Assembly (NCBI RefSeq): GCF_004794105.1
Contig: NZ_SRYR01000011.1
Span: forward strand, 1-64,000
Direction: 5' to 3'
Length of the DNA: 64,000 nt
Source of the DNA: Clostridium sartagoforme
Lineage (GTDB): Bacteria; Bacillota; Clostridia; Clostridiales; Clostridiaceae
Under the pieces are notes generated by a model. The model saw only the letters and a program-made list of their open reading frames with translations. It was not told the DNA's origin and did no database searches. Shown here piece by piece: positions 6,669 to 16,647 of this stretch. Both the position numbers and the translations under genes were made by a program. Numbering within the stretch: the stretch's first letter is position 1; the number at the start of each line of letters is the position of its first letter.

Positions 6669-9341
6669 ATGGATGAATTAAAAGAAGACAAATCACAATT
6701 ATTTAAAATTATCAAATTTATCGCAGTTATAGCAGTAATATTAATTCCAACGATTTATACTACTGTTTTCTTAGGCTCAATGTGGGATCCTTATGGAAAT
6801 GTCGATAAACTACCTGTAGCTGTAGTAAATTTAGATGAATCCTGTAATTATAATGGCGAAGAATTAGCTGTTGGAGATGAGCTTGTTAAAAATCTTAAAG
6901 AGGATGCTTCTCTTGATTTTAATTTTGTAGATGAAGAAACAGCTCAGATAGGATTAGACAATGGATCTTATTATATGATAATTACAATCCCTGAAAACTT
7001 CTCTTATAATGCCACAACTCTTTTAGAGGATAATCCTCTAAAAATGGAATTGAAATATAAGACAAACCCAGGAAAAAATTATATTGCTTCTAAAATGAGT
7101 GAATCAGCAATTCAAAAGATTACAACTTCTGTAGAAAATAGCGTTACTGAAGTTTATGCTAAATCTGTTTTTGATGAATTATCTTCAATAGGAGATCAGC
7201 TATCTGATGCTGCTGATGGTGCCTCTCAAATAAATGAAGGATTAACATCATTAAAAGAAGGTTCTGATACTATAGGCTCAAACTTAAAACTTCTTTATGA
7301 TAGTAGTTTAACCTTCACAGATGGAATAAACACATATGAAGCAGGAATCAACGATTATTTATCTGCTGTAGATAAAATACACGATGGTTCTAAAAGCTTA
7401 AATGCAGGAATCAGCACATTAAATGATAAATCTTCAACTCTTGCTGAAGGAGTTAGCAGTCTTAATGCTGGTGCTAATAACCTATATTCAGGTTTACAAA
7501 GCTATACTTTAGGCGTAGCCTCATTAGGAGATGGTGCTTCCAAACTTAATTCAAATTCTAGTAATTTATTATCAGGTGCTGATAATCTAAATTCTGGAGT
7601 ATCAGATTTACAAAAAGGAAGTGAAAGTCTTCTTGGTGGATTAAATGCTTTATCTTCTTCTTTAAAGACTTCAGTTAATGATGAAAACAATAAAAACATC
7701 AAAACTTTAACTACTTCTTTAGATAGCCTAAATTTAGGTATTAATACTATTAACAATGCTATTCAAAATAGTTCAAGTGATAATTTAACATCTGATTTTA
7801 CATCTTTAGGAAAAAACTTATATAATGTAGGAACTTCAGTTAAAAATTCTTCAACCTACATTAATGAACTTAAAACAAAAATTGCTGAGACTAAAGAGGC
7901 CCCTTGGTTTAAAGCTTTAGACAAGGCTACTCAGGAAGAGATTATAAATGGTCTATCTTCCCCTCTAACTAATTTAAGTAATGAATTAAATAATATAGCC
8001 ACAGAAACCTCATCAGCATCTAATAATTTAAACTCAGCTGTAAATGGAGTATCTACTATTTCTAGCCAAGTCAATGAAGCAAAAACAGCTTTAGGATCTA
8101 TTGCTAGTAATTCAGATATACTTACTGATAAAGCTAAAACTACTGTAAATAGCTTATATTCAGGTCTTGAAAAGGTAGAAACTGCTTTAGATAATCAAAT
8201 AATACCTGGAGCTAAAGCTATAAATTCTGGTATAACTTCTTTAAAGAATGGTAGTGAAATCTTATCTTCTGGAATTGGAAGTTATACTGCTGGAGTTACT
8301 GAAATTTATAAAGGTGCTAATACGTTAAATTCAAATTCCAAGGCAATTGTAAGTGGTTCTGAAAGTTTAGCTAATGGAACAGCTACTTTAAATTCTTCAG
8401 TTCCAACCTTAACAAATGGAATTGGACAAATTGCTGACGGTTCAAATACCTTAGTACAAGGATTAAACACCTTATCAGAAAATAATGATTCACTAAGATC
8501 AGGAATTAGCACAATAAATTCAGCTTCTACATCTATTTCTAATGGAGCTTCTAAGCTTTATGATGGTTCTGTTGAATTAAGTAGTGGAGCTGATAAATTA
8601 AAAGATGGTTCAGGAACTTTAATGGAATCTCTTGAAGAAGGCTCAGAAACCATAAAAAGCACTAAATTATCTGATAAGTCAAAAGAAATGTTTGCTTCAC
8701 CTGTAGAAGGTGTTGAATCAATAAATTCATATATAGCTAACAATGGTAATGCAATGGCAGCATATATGATGTGTGTAGGATTATGGGTAGGTTGCCTAGC
8801 CTTCTGCATATTATTCTCTACAGAAAAAGACCTTAAGAATGGAAAAGAAAATCCAAGAGCATTCTGGTCTAAGAAAGCATTAAAACTTTTATCCATAGCA
8901 ATTATCCAAGCTGTAATTATGGTTAGTGCACTAAGATTATTTAATGGACTTGATCCAGCTTATATAGGTGAAACTTATTTAGTTGCCATAACTGCTTCCT
9001 TATCATTTATGGCTATTGTTTACTTGATGAATTTACTTTTAGGAAAAGTAGGAAGCTTTATTTTATTAGTATTTATGGTTTTACAATTAAGTGGTTCTGC
9101 AGGAACTTACCCAATAGAACTTTCAGATAGTTTCTTCAAAGCTATTCATAACTATATGCCATTTACCTATGCCGTAGATGGATTTAGAAATGGAATATCT
9201 ACAGGATTATCAATAGTTCCTCAAATAACTGTTCTTTTAGTAATAGGTATTGTTTGCTCAATCCTTTCTGTAATTGTAGTAATTAAGAAAAATAAAAGCA
9301 CTAAAACAACTCTACCTGAATTACTAGAAGCATCTATATAA
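6669..9341 (+). CDS. YhgE/Pip family membrane protein with long repetitive ectodomain
   Basis: An 890-residue protein. One N-terminal membrane segment (about 14-36) is followed by the family signature LPVAVVNLDESCNYNGE. A very long external region (about 175-650) is built of degenerate repeats with the pattern G-x-x-x-L-x-x-G-x-x-x-L (for example SSLNAGANNLYSGLQSYTLG). Four to six membrane segments close the protein (from about 690), resembling ABC-2 permeases. The family includes phage-infection protein Pip of lactococci and relatives of the type VII secretion protein EsaA; its biochemical role is not settled. No ATPase gene is adjacent. Start: ATG with GGAAGGTGA upstream. A terminator follows at 9367, so it is monocistronic. 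Confidence 0.88.
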   Translation: MDELKEDKSQLFKIIKFIAVIAVILIPTIYTTVFLGSMWDPYGNVDKLPVAVVNLDESCNYNGEELAVGDELVKNLKEDASLDFNFVDEETAQIGLDNGSYYMIITIPENFSYNATTLLEDNPLKMELKYKTNPGKNYIASKMSESAIQKITTSVENSVTEVYAKSVFDELSSIGDQLSDAADGASQINEGLTSLKEGSDTIGSNLKLLYDSSLTFTDGINTYEAGINDYLSAVDKIHDGSKSLNAGISTLNDKSSTLAEGVSSLNAGANNLYSGLQSYTLGVASLGDGASKLNSNSSNLLSGADNLNSGVSDLQKGSESLLGGLNALSSSLKTSVNDENNKNIKTLTTSLDSLNLGINTINNAIQNSSSDNLTSDFTSLGKNLYNVGTSVKNSSTYINELKTKIAETKEAPWFKALDKATQEEIINGLSSPLTNLSNELNNIATETSSASNNLNSAVNGVSTISSQVNEAKTALGSIASNSDILTDKAKTTVNSLYSGLEKVETALDNQIIPGAKAINSGITSLKNGSEILSSGIGSYTAGVTEIYKGANTLNSNSKAIVSGSESLANGTATLNSSVPTLTNGIGQIADGSNTLVQGLNTLSENNDSLRSGISTINSASTSISNGASKLYDGSVELSSGADKLKDGSGTLMESLEEGSETIKSTKLSDKSKEMFASPVEGVESINSYIANNGNAMAAYMMCVGLWVGCLAFCILFSTEKDLKNGKENPRAFWSKKALKLLSIAIIQAVIMVSALRLFNGLDPAYIGETYLVAITASLSFMAIVYLMNLLLGKVGSFILLVFMVLQLSGSAGTYPIELSDSFFKAIHNYMPFTYAVDGFRNGISTGLSIVPQITVLLVIGIVCSILSVIVVIKKNKSTKTTLPELLEASI

Positions 9342-9366
9342 AAATCTTGATAAATAAAATATTAAG

Positions 9367-9411
9367 AACCTATAGAGTAGAAATTATAAAATCTACCCTA
9401 TAGGTTTTTTC
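9367..9411 (+). terminator. Terminator of the YhgE/Pip gene
   Basis: Stem 9367-9381 with 9392-9406 (AACCTATAG.GTAGA / TCTAC.CTATAGGTT), followed by a T run. It may also serve the converging galM transcript. Confidence 0.88.
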
Positions 9412-9467
9412 TATTAAATTTCAGCTACTAGTATGCTCACTCTCATCTTATCCTACTACTTTAAACT

Positions 9468-10511
9468 CTATCTCCAATAAAACTTAAATACAGTAGTTGT
9501 ACTATATTCCTGTCCTTCCCTTATCAAAGAATCCTCAATAAACCTATAATTCTCACCTACAGGTAAATTCTGTGTCTCAAAGCAAATTCCATCATACTTA
9601 CTTTCTACATTTCCATTATCCAACTTCTTGTCCACAGGAAAATTAGTAGAATATATTACCACTGCTTTTCTATTTGTATACACTTCCATTATTCTTCCTG
9701 ATATATCATCTTCAAGCTTAATATTATATCCCTGATCTTCTGTTAATACCCATGGATGATCATAGCCATTTGCTAATTCTAATTGCTTATTTATTTTTTC
9801 TATATCTTCTCCTACTTTTTTACTAGTATTAAAATCAAAAGGTGTCCCCTTAACATCAATTAAATTTCCAGTTAATGCAGAGTCCTCTCTTATAGTTGCA
9901 ATCTTATCAGCTTTTACAGTTAGTCTTTGATCTAATATATTTCTCTTAATATTTCCAGATAAATTAAAATAACTATGGTTAGTCATATTTAATATGGTAT
10001 CTTTATCACTTATTCCATTATTCTTTATTGAAAATTCATTTTCATTATTTAAAGAATATACTACTCTTAACTTAAGATTGCCTGGAAAACCTTCTTCACC
10101 ATCCTTGCTAGAAGACTCTAGTATTAAACTTACTTCTTTATCATTAACTTCTATGGAATCATTCCAAACCTTTTTATTAAAGCCTTCATTTCCTCCATGA
10201 AGAGTATTTAATCCTTGATTCTTAGTTATTTCATAAACCTTCTCTCCTATTTTTATCTTACCATCAGCAATCCTTCCACTATTTCTTCCTACAATTGCTC
10301 CTGCATAGGATGTATCATCCATATAATCATTTAAGTCATTCCACCCTATAACTATATTTTCTGAAATTCCCTTTGAATCTGGCACTATAATATCTGTTAT
10401 AATTCCACCTAATGTTAATATCTTTATTTCTATTCCATTATCATTACTAAGTGAATATTGTAATATTTTTTTACTATCATTTAGAGTTATCTCTTTTTTA
10501 TCTATTCTCAT
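9468..10511 (-). CDS. galM: Aldose 1-epimerase (galactose mutarotase)
   Basis: A 347-residue cytoplasmic enzyme that interconverts alpha and beta anomers of galactose or glucose before galactokinase acts. Catalytic-site motifs are visible: the histidine in TNHSYFNLSG, the GYDHPW strand, and the glutamate in CFETQNLPVG near the C-terminus, which acts as base. Length is normal. It is divergent from galK and has its own sigma-A promoter (10569-10597). A half operator lies downstream of its transcription start (CGCTTACTAT at 10539-10548), so it is likely controlled by the LacI-family protein at 11898-12923. Confidence 0.93.
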   Translation of the reverse strand: MRIDKKEITLNDSKKILQYSLSNDNGIEIKILTLGGIITDIIVPDSKGISENIVIGWNDLNDYMDDTSYAGAIVGRNSGRIADGKIKIGEKVYEITKNQGLNTLHGGNEGFNKKVWNDSIEVNDKEVSLILESSSKDGEEGFPGNLKLRVVYSLNNENEFSIKNNGISDKDTILNMTNHSYFNLSGNIKRNILDQRLTVKADKIATIREDSALTGNLIDVKGTPFDFNTSKKVGEDIEKINKQLELANGYDHPWVLTEDQGYNIKLEDDISGRIMEVYTNRKAVVIYSTNFPVDKKLDNGNVESKYDGICFETQNLPVGENYRFIEDSLIREGQEYSTTTVFKFYWR

Positions 10512-10568
10512 AATTCTTCTCCATCCCCCTTCAGAAACCGCTTACTATATTTGTTCCTTATTAATAAT

Positions 10569-10597
10569 AGTATAATCCTCCCCTTCTCCATTGTAAA
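10569..10597 (-). promoter_or_regulatory. Sigma-A promoter of galM
   Basis: On the minus strand: -35 TTTACA (10592-10597), 17-base spacer, -10 TATACT (10569-10574). The downstream half operator would lie at about +15 to +25. Confidence 0.78.
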
Positions 10598-10649
10598 CAT
10601 TTTAATAGTAATATTATTGAGAATATTTTCTAAAAAACTCTTTACTTCT

Positions 10650-10671
10650 TAATAGTAATCGCTTACTATTA
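10650..10671. promoter_or_regulatory. LacI/GalR-type operator upstream of galK
   Basis: TAATAGTAATCGCTTACTATTA is a 22-bp near-perfect palindrome with the central CG typical of LacI-family operators. It overlaps a candidate galK promoter (-35 TTTACT at 10641-10646, 17-base spacer, -10 TACTAT at 10664-10669). The same half-site recurs in the galM leader at 10539-10548. Confidence 0.85.
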
Positions 10672-10695
10672 AATTATAATAAAGGAGGTATTGAG

Positions 10696-11871
10696 ATGAC
10701 TGATTTAACAATTTTAAAAAATGATTTTTATAATACTTTTAATGCAAACTGTGAGGATATTTTCTTTTCACCTGGAAGAGTTAATTTAATTGGTGAGCAC
10801 ACAGATTATAACGGTGGTAATGTATTCCCTTGTGCTATTTCCTTTGGAACTTATGGTCTAGTTTCAAAAAGAAATGATAATAAGTTCTTGCTTCATTCTC
10901 TAAATTTTAAAGAATTAGGAACTATTGAATTTGATTTAAGTGAACTTGTTTATAACAAGGAACATGATTGGGCTAATTACCCTAAAGGTGTAATAAAGAC
11001 TATTATTGATCATGGTTATAGCATACCAACTGGATTCAACATCCTTATTTATGGTGATATTCCTAATGGTTCAGGCTTATCTTCTTCTGCATCTATAGAA
11101 GTTTTAACAGCTACTATCTTAAATCACTACTTTAAATTAAATATAAGCAATGTTGATATAGCTAAAATAGCTCAAGAAGCTGAAAATAAATTTATCGGTG
11201 TTAACTGCGGCATAATGGATCAATTTTCTATATGTATGGGATTGAAAGATTCTGCCCTTCTTCTTGATTGTAATACATTGAAATATAAATATAGCCCTAT
11301 CAATCTGGATGGATACAAACTAGTAATAGGTAATACTAATAAAAAACGCGGCCTTGCAGATTCAAAATATAACGAGAGACGTACTGAATGTGAAACTGCA
11401 CTAAAGGAATTACAAACTGTTGTAAATATAAGTTCTTTAGGCGACTTAACTATAGATGAGTTTGAAAAATTTAAAGATTCAATAGCAGACTCCACTAGAA
11501 TAAAAAGGGCTAAGCATGCTGTTTATGAAAATCAACGAACTTTAAAAGCTGTACAAGCACTTGAAGAAAATAAACTTGAGGAATTTGGTAAGCTCTTAAA
11601 TGAATCTCATATTTCCTTAAGGGATGATTACGAAGTTACTGGAACTGAACTTGATACCCTTGTTTCTTTATCCTGGGATCAAAAGGATATTGTTTTAGGT
11701 GCAAGAATGACTGGTGCTGGTTTCGGTGGATGCACTGTAAACTTAGTTAAGTCTGATTCTATTGACGAGTTTATTGAATTTACTACAAGAGAATATGAAA
11801 AGAAAATTGGCTATAAACCTGACTTTTACATTGTAGATATTTCAGATGGCCCAAGAAAATTAAATTTATAA
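10696..11871 (+). CDS. galK: Galactokinase
   Basis: A 391-residue GHMP kinase that phosphorylates alpha-galactose with ATP to galactose 1-phosphate, the first Leloir step. All three family motifs are present: the galactokinase signature GRVNLIGEHTDYNGG (about 28-42), the ATP-binding GSGLSSSAS (about 122-130) and the C-terminal MTGAGFGGCTV (about 338-348). The catalytic aspartate lies in NCGIMDQF. Length is normal. AAAGGAGG sits 7 bases before the ATG. It is followed 26 bases later by the LacI-family regulator, and the two share one transcript up to the terminator at 12941. No galT or galE is in this window. Confidence 0.97.
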   Translation: MTDLTILKNDFYNTFNANCEDIFFSPGRVNLIGEHTDYNGGNVFPCAISFGTYGLVSKRNDNKFLLHSLNFKELGTIEFDLSELVYNKEHDWANYPKGVIKTIIDHGYSIPTGFNILIYGDIPNGSGLSSSASIEVLTATILNHYFKLNISNVDIAKIAQEAENKFIGVNCGIMDQFSICMGLKDSALLLDCNTLKYKYSPINLDGYKLVIGNTNKKRGLADSKYNERRTECETALKELQTVVNISSLGDLTIDEFEKFKDSIADSTRIKRAKHAVYENQRTLKAVQALEENKLEEFGKLLNESHISLRDDYEVTGTELDTLVSLSWDQKDIVLGARMTGAGFGGCTVNLVKSDSIDEFIEFTTREYEKKIGYKPDFYIVDISDGPRKLNL

Positions 11872-11897
11872 ATACATTATAAGGTGGATTATTAATT

Positions 11898-12923
11898 ATG
11901 AAAGTAACTATAGCAGAAGTCGCAGAAAGAGCTAACGTTTCCGTTGCTACAGTATCAAGGGTAATGAATGGAAATTACCCTGTAAAAGCTGAAACAAAGG
12001 AAAGTGTTCTTAAAGCAATAAAAGAACTTAAATATATACCTAATATGCAAGCTAGAGAACTAACTCAGCAAAAATCTTCTATAATAGGCGTAGTAGTTCC
12101 AAGTATAAGCAATATGTTTTTCCCAGCAGTAATTGACGGTATTGATAGTGCTCTTAAATCTAACTCACTATCTTTTATTCTTTGTCGTACTAATGATGAT
12201 AAAGATGAGGAAATCAAATATGTTAGGGAATTAATCTCAAGAAATGTATCAGGTATAATAGTTATTAGTCCTAATTTAGAGAATGTGAAGTCTAAATTTT
12301 ATGATGATATAGGAAGTCAAGTTCCAACTGTATTTGTTAATGGTTCTTCAACTTCTCCAAACGTTTCAACAGTCTGTAATGATGAAGCTATAGGTGCAAA
12401 AATTGCTTTAAACTATCTTTTGGAAAATAACCATAAGAATATATTATTCATTAGAGGTACTAATAGTTATTCCTATGATGTTAAAGAAGAGTGTTATACT
12501 GAATTCATGAAGAATATAGGTAATTTTAAAGAAGAGAATATCATTAATATAGGTTCTGGTAATAGTAGCGAAACTGTTAGTAACACCACTTCCATACTTT
12601 TAGATATTTTACAATCTACTAAAGCTACTGCTATATTTGCTTGTAATGACCTTATGGGGGTAGGGGCAATAAATGCATGTAAGAGATTAAATATTAATGT
12701 TCCTAACGATATGTCTATAATAGGTTTTGATAATATAGAACTTTGTAAATTTATAGAACCTAACTTAACTACTATAGACCAGAACATGTCTTTATTAGGT
12801 GAGAATGCAGCATCTTTACTACTTGAAAAGATTAATACTAATAATGAGTATAGTAAGAATATTATACTTAATAACGCATTAGTAAAAAGAGATACAGTTG
12901 CTACGCTTTCTGATAGTATCTAA
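11898..12923 (+). CDS. galR: LacI/GalR-family transcription regulator of the gal genes
   Basis: A 341-residue repressor. The N-terminal helix-turn-helix is VTIAEVAERANVSVATVSRV with the hinge helix IPNMQARELT, followed by a periplasmic-binding-protein-like effector domain (about 60-335) beginning IIGVVVPSISNMFF. Members of this family bind 18-22 bp palindromes with a central CG, such as the one at 10650-10671 in front of galK. It is in an operon with galK, so it likely represses galK, galM and itself, with galactose or a derivative as inducer. The symbol is by context; the effector is not proven by sequence. Confidence 0.88.
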   Translation: MKVTIAEVAERANVSVATVSRVMNGNYPVKAETKESVLKAIKELKYIPNMQARELTQQKSSIIGVVVPSISNMFFPAVIDGIDSALKSNSLSFILCRTNDDKDEEIKYVRELISRNVSGIIVISPNLENVKSKFYDDIGSQVPTVFVNGSSTSPNVSTVCNDEAIGAKIALNYLLENNHKNILFIRGTNSYSYDVKEECYTEFMKNIGNFKEENIINIGSGNSSETVSNTTSILLDILQSTKATAIFACNDLMGVGAINACKRLNINVPNDMSIIGFDNIELCKFIEPNLTTIDQNMSLLGENAASLLLEKINTNNEYSKNIILNNALVKRDTVATLSDSI

Positions 12924-12940
12924 AATTTTATATAATATAT

Positions 12941-12973
12941 AAAAGGAGATAACTTTTGGGTTATCTCCTTTTC
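12941..12973 (+). terminator. Terminator of the galK-galR operon
   Basis: A 13-bp stem AAAAGGAGATAAC / GTTATCTCCTTTT (12941-12953 with 12960-12972) with a short loop. The stem's own T-rich arm supplies the U tract. Confidence 0.88.
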
Positions 12974-13111
12974 TGATATCTTAGTACCTACTTTTTATTT
13001 TAGGTGTTTACTTTTTCTTTCTACATATAGTTAAGCTTCCAGCTCTAATTTAATCTATTAAATAAAATTAAACTTTCTAAAGTTTACTAAAAATTATTAA
13101 TATACTCTGTA

Positions 13112-15058
13112 TTACAACTCTTTAGCAATATCATATCCTGCGTGAATAGCATCTTTTATTGTTCCAACATTGTTTGCGTCTCCTATAGTGTGATAAGGCA
13201 TTTGAAGTTCCTTTAAGATATCAGCCAGTTTGGTATCTGTGCGGTAACCTACTGCAAAGATAAGTGTATCAGCATCAGAAATGCAGTGAATCTCACCGTC
13301 TTTGCTATAGTATATTTTATCTTCTTCTACCTTTTCAACTTTAGCGCTACAGATTAGCTCTATACCTTTTTTCATCATACGTTGTACAAGTAAACTTCTA
13401 CCATGGCCTGTTTCTGTTGACATAATTTCTGGAGCCATTTCAATTACAGTAACTTTTCTGTCTCTAGGTAGACGATCGTAAACTAAAGGTGCTAGATAAT
13501 CTGCAGTTTCACAACCTACAGAGCCACCCCCAATAATGACTATTTTACGGCCAGGGAAGGCTTTTCCACCTAGAATATCATCAGCAGTTGCCCAATGTTT
13601 AAATATTGTAAATGGTTGTATAACAATAGGGGAAGCACCATTACTGATAACCACTTCATAATCAGAAAATTCATTTTGCAATAAATCTTTATCAACTTTA
13701 CATTTTAAACGTATTTGAACTCCAGCTTGTTCAAGTTTTCTAACCATATATTGCGTAACTTTTGAAAGCTCTTGCTTAGCAATTGGAACAGAAGCTATGT
13801 TTATAAGCCCGCCTAGTTCTTCATTTTCATCGCAAAGAACTACATGATGACCTCTTTTCTTTGCAACATAAGCTGCTTCCATACCAGAAGGTCCACCACC
13901 AATAACAAGAATTTTTTTCTTTATATTTGATAACTTAATAGTATCTTCATTTTCAATTTCTAGAGAAGGATTGATTGTGCAAGCTACACGATTTCCAAAC
14001 ATAATACCGTTCAAGCAACGAAGACATCCAATGCATGGACGTATATCCTTATCCATACCTTTTTCAGCCTTATTAGCAAATTCAGAATCACATAAATTAG
14101 CTCTTCCAATCATACAAATATCTGCCTTGCCATTGGCAATTAATTCATCAGCAATCCAAGGCTCTGTAATTCTTCCAACAGTAGCTATTGGAATTGAAGT
14201 ATGTTTCTTGATTTCTTCTGATAATTTAGAGTGAGAACCTTGCTTTGTACCAGGTGCAGGTATTGAGCTACCACGCATGATAGTAGTTCCTCCAGATACA
14301 TGAATCATATCAGCGCCAGCTTTTTCTAACTGTTTAGCAATATATATTCCATCGTTAAGGTTTAATCCTCCATCACAGTATTCATCACCAGAAATTCTTA
14401 CATCAATGATGAAATCTTTTCCGCACATTTTTCGAACTTCTTCAATAACTTCTAGTGTTAATTTTAAACGGCCATTGATATCACCGCCATATTCATCAGT
14501 TCTTTTATTATATAGAGGAGATAAAAAACCTCCTAGTAAACCGTGGGCATGAGCAGCATGAATTTCAACACCATCTCCTCCAGCAGTTTTAATTCTTAAA
14601 GCTGCTTCACCAAATTGCTTGATAATAACTTTTAATTCTGGTATGGTTACTGCTCTTGGTGCTTCCTTTGCATAGGCAGGCCCAACATTTGATGGTGCAA
14701 TTAAACGAGGTGTTCCTGGAATAGGGAAGGCCATGTAAGCAGGATGGAATAATTGAGGAATAATTTTTGCACCATACTTATGTACAGCCTCCGTTAACTT
14801 TTTCCAACCAGGAATATAAGAATCATCACTTATGGACATATCTCCAGGTAAATATGTATAAATAGGTTCAACAGTAGTTACTTCAGTTACAATAAGACCA
14901 ACACCACCTTTTGCTCTTGCAGCGTAATGTTCAACTAAAGTATCTGTTACATAACCTTTATCTGCTAGATTTGTAGATATTGGTGGCATAAAAATACGAT
15001 TTTTAACTGTGGTTTCACCAATTTTAATAGGTGAAAATAAATGACTATATTTTTTCAT
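13112..15058 (-). CDS. Enoate reductase / 2,4-dienoyl-CoA reductase-like NADH:flavin oxidoreductase
   Basis: A 648-residue three-part enzyme. Residues about 1-335 form an Old Yellow Enzyme TIM barrel for FMN, including the AAHAHGLLGGFLSP active-site region. A cysteine cluster C-x2-C-x2-C-x11-C (CIGCLRCLNG, about 343-360) binds a 4Fe-4S cluster. The C-terminal half has two dinucleotide motifs, VIGGGPSGMEAA for FAD and IIGGGSVGCETA for NAD(P)H. The architecture matches clostridial enoate reductase, FadH and BaiCD/BaiH, which reduce activated C=C bonds. The substrate is unknown. An AraC-family regulator lies 180 bases upstream on the same strand. Start: ATG with AAAGGAGATGAGG upstream. Confidence 0.9.
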   Translation of the reverse strand: MKKYSHLFSPIKIGETTVKNRIFMPPISTNLADKGYVTDTLVEHYAARAKGGVGLIVTEVTTVEPIYTYLPGDMSISDDSYIPGWKKLTEAVHKYGAKIIPQLFHPAYMAFPIPGTPRLIAPSNVGPAYAKEAPRAVTIPELKVIIKQFGEAALRIKTAGGDGVEIHAAHAHGLLGGFLSPLYNKRTDEYGGDINGRLKLTLEVIEEVRKMCGKDFIIDVRISGDEYCDGGLNLNDGIYIAKQLEKAGADMIHVSGGTTIMRGSSIPAPGTKQGSHSKLSEEIKKHTSIPIATVGRITEPWIADELIANGKADICMIGRANLCDSEFANKAEKGMDKDIRPCIGCLRCLNGIMFGNRVACTINPSLEIENEDTIKLSNIKKKILVIGGGPSGMEAAYVAKKRGHHVVLCDENEELGGLINIASVPIAKQELSKVTQYMVRKLEQAGVQIRLKCKVDKDLLQNEFSDYEVVISNGASPIVIQPFTIFKHWATADDILGGKAFPGRKIVIIGGGSVGCETADYLAPLVYDRLPRDRKVTVIEMAPEIMSTETGHGRSLLVQRMMKKGIELICSAKVEKVEEDKIYYSKDGEIHCISDADTLIFAVGYRTDTKLADILKELQMPYHTIGDANNVGTIKDAIHAGYDIAKEL

Positions 15059-15238
15059 ATCCTCATCTCCTTTTTCCTTGATGTTATCATATTATTCCAT
15101 TATCATCCTTGTCCTAGCTTGATGTTAAAGGTTAAAATATGCCCTCATATTTAAAAATTAAAGGTGAAAGGAGATGATATTAAAGCAAAAAATGACTTGT
15201 AATAGAAAGTCACAAGGTGGATTTTAAGCTACCCAATA

Positions 15239-16306
15239 TTAAACATTATCAATATCTATAATAATTTCATCATTACAATGAGTTATAGTGCTTCTTATAT
15301 CTTTAGATTTTTGAATAGAACAAAGAATATGCCCTTCTTTCATCTCGATTTTTATACCATTATTTTCATAAATTATGTTTTCTGATTCTTCTAATAAGTG
15401 TTGAAGAAGCTGCCTTTGGTTATAATCTAAATACATTAATTGTTCTCTTTTATCTTCATTAAACTTAATATTATTGACAAACTTTTTGCGATAATGACTA
15501 GGAACAATTCCATAGAGTTCTTTAAAAGCTGTGGTATAGGCTTTAGAATTTGGCATCCCACAATCAGCAGCAATCTGCTCAATGGATTTTTTCCCTTCTA
15601 ATAAAGATTCTATGGATTCACGGACTCTTACTAGAGCAACATATTTTACAAATGGAATACCTGTATACTTCTTAAAGAGCTTGGAAGTATATGAAATACT
15701 AAACATAAGTGTATTTGCTACATCACTTAAACGTAGATCCTCTTGATAATGGCTATCTATATACTGAATAGCTTTAATATAGTTTTCTCTATGAATAGAC
15801 TGAAGAGGCAAACGTTCAATAGGGTACTGCATATGATTAGAAGTTATATAAACAATTTCCATCATTATTGTATTTAACTCAAGTAAATTATTATTACCAC
15901 GTAACAAAACTCCAATTAATTTACCTATTTGAAGCTTTAATTTTTTCAATAATTTAAAATTATTATTGTCAGTGCAAACAATTGATTCGTAAGAATGCTT
16001 TATTTCTCCTATCATCGCTGATGGAAATAGAGAAAAATCAATATGTATAGTTAAAATCACATTTTCTTCTCTAGAATTTGGGCGAATTATATGAATATCA
16101 TTTGGAGCAATGATTACTAGTTCATGTTCTTTAATTATATGAGAGAAGTTTTCTGTAATAACCTCATATTCTCCCTTTAAAACGTAGGCTATTTCTAAAC
16201 TACTATGACGAGAAAATACTTGTCGGTTAAAGCTGTTAATACTTAAACTTAAAGGATATCCGAATTTTTGTCCCGAAAAATCATAATAATATTTCATATT
16301 TTGCAT
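15239..16306 (-). CDS. AraC-family transcription regulator
   Basis: A 355-residue regulator. The first part is a cupin-like sensing domain (SSLEIAYVLKGEYEVI, about 35-50, then IIAPNDIHIIRP). The DNA-binding domain (about 173-275) holds two helix-turn-helix units, the second ending in ELYGIVPSHYRK, the family signature. About 75 extra residues follow the AraC domain with no match I recognise, which is longer than usual. It lies upstream of the enoate-reductase-like gene on the same strand and is probably its activator; this is positional inference. GGAGG lies upstream of the ATG. Confidence 0.88.
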   Translation of the reverse strand: MQNMKYYYDFSGQKFGYPLSLSINSFNRQVFSRHSSLEIAYVLKGEYEVITENFSHIIKEHELVIIAPNDIHIIRPNSREENVILTIHIDFSLFPSAMIGEIKHSYESIVCTDNNNFKLLKKLKLQIGKLIGVLLRGNNNLLELNTIMMEIVYITSNHMQYPIERLPLQSIHRENYIKAIQYIDSHYQEDLRLSDVANTLMFSISYTSKLFKKYTGIPFVKYVALVRVRESIESLLEGKKSIEQIAADCGMPNSKAYTTAFKELYGIVPSHYRKKFVNNIKFNEDKREQLMYLDYNQRQLLQHLLEESENIIYENNGIKIEMKEGHILCSIQKSKDIRSTITHCNDEIIIDIDNV

Positions 16307-16514
16307 AAAAAACCTCCATTTATCTTAGCTGTAGATTTAATGTGTTTTTTTAATATTTAAAATTTATCTACTCCAATATTCTCTATTTATCATGTTATAT
16401 ATTATAACTTAGCTTAATTCCAATTCCAATATTTGATTTTCTATTTTAAAACATTTATTCTATTATATAGAAATATATAAATTTCATCTTCTCATTCCAA
16501 TATTTCTTAACATA

Positions 16515-16554
16515 AAAGAAGAATGAGCACCTTTATGAATACTCATTCTTCTTT
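16515..16554 (-). terminator. Terminator of the coiled-coil ABC permease gene
   Basis: A 13-bp stem AAAGAAGAATGAG / CTCATTCTTCTTT (16515-16527 with 16542-16554), followed on the minus strand by TTTT. The rest of the 341-base gap up to the AraC gene is AT-rich with nothing else supported. Confidence 0.78.
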
Positions 16555-16647
16555 AATTATATAGTAGTTATTATTTATAGTCAGATTTATTTAAGAACTT
16601 ACTGAAATTATCTAGTATATTTTTAATAAAATCACTTTAATTTTACT

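Noticed and set aside
7502..8896. Several minus-strand frames inside the YhgE/Pip gene
   Set aside because: The repetitive Gly/Ser/Leu codons of the real gene create open complementary frames; none has initiation signals.
6669..9341. YhgE/Pip protein considered as part of a type VII secretion cluster (EsaA-like)
   Set aside because: No EssC-type ATPase, WXG100 protein or other secretion gene is nearby; the gene is monocistronic with a TetR regulator.
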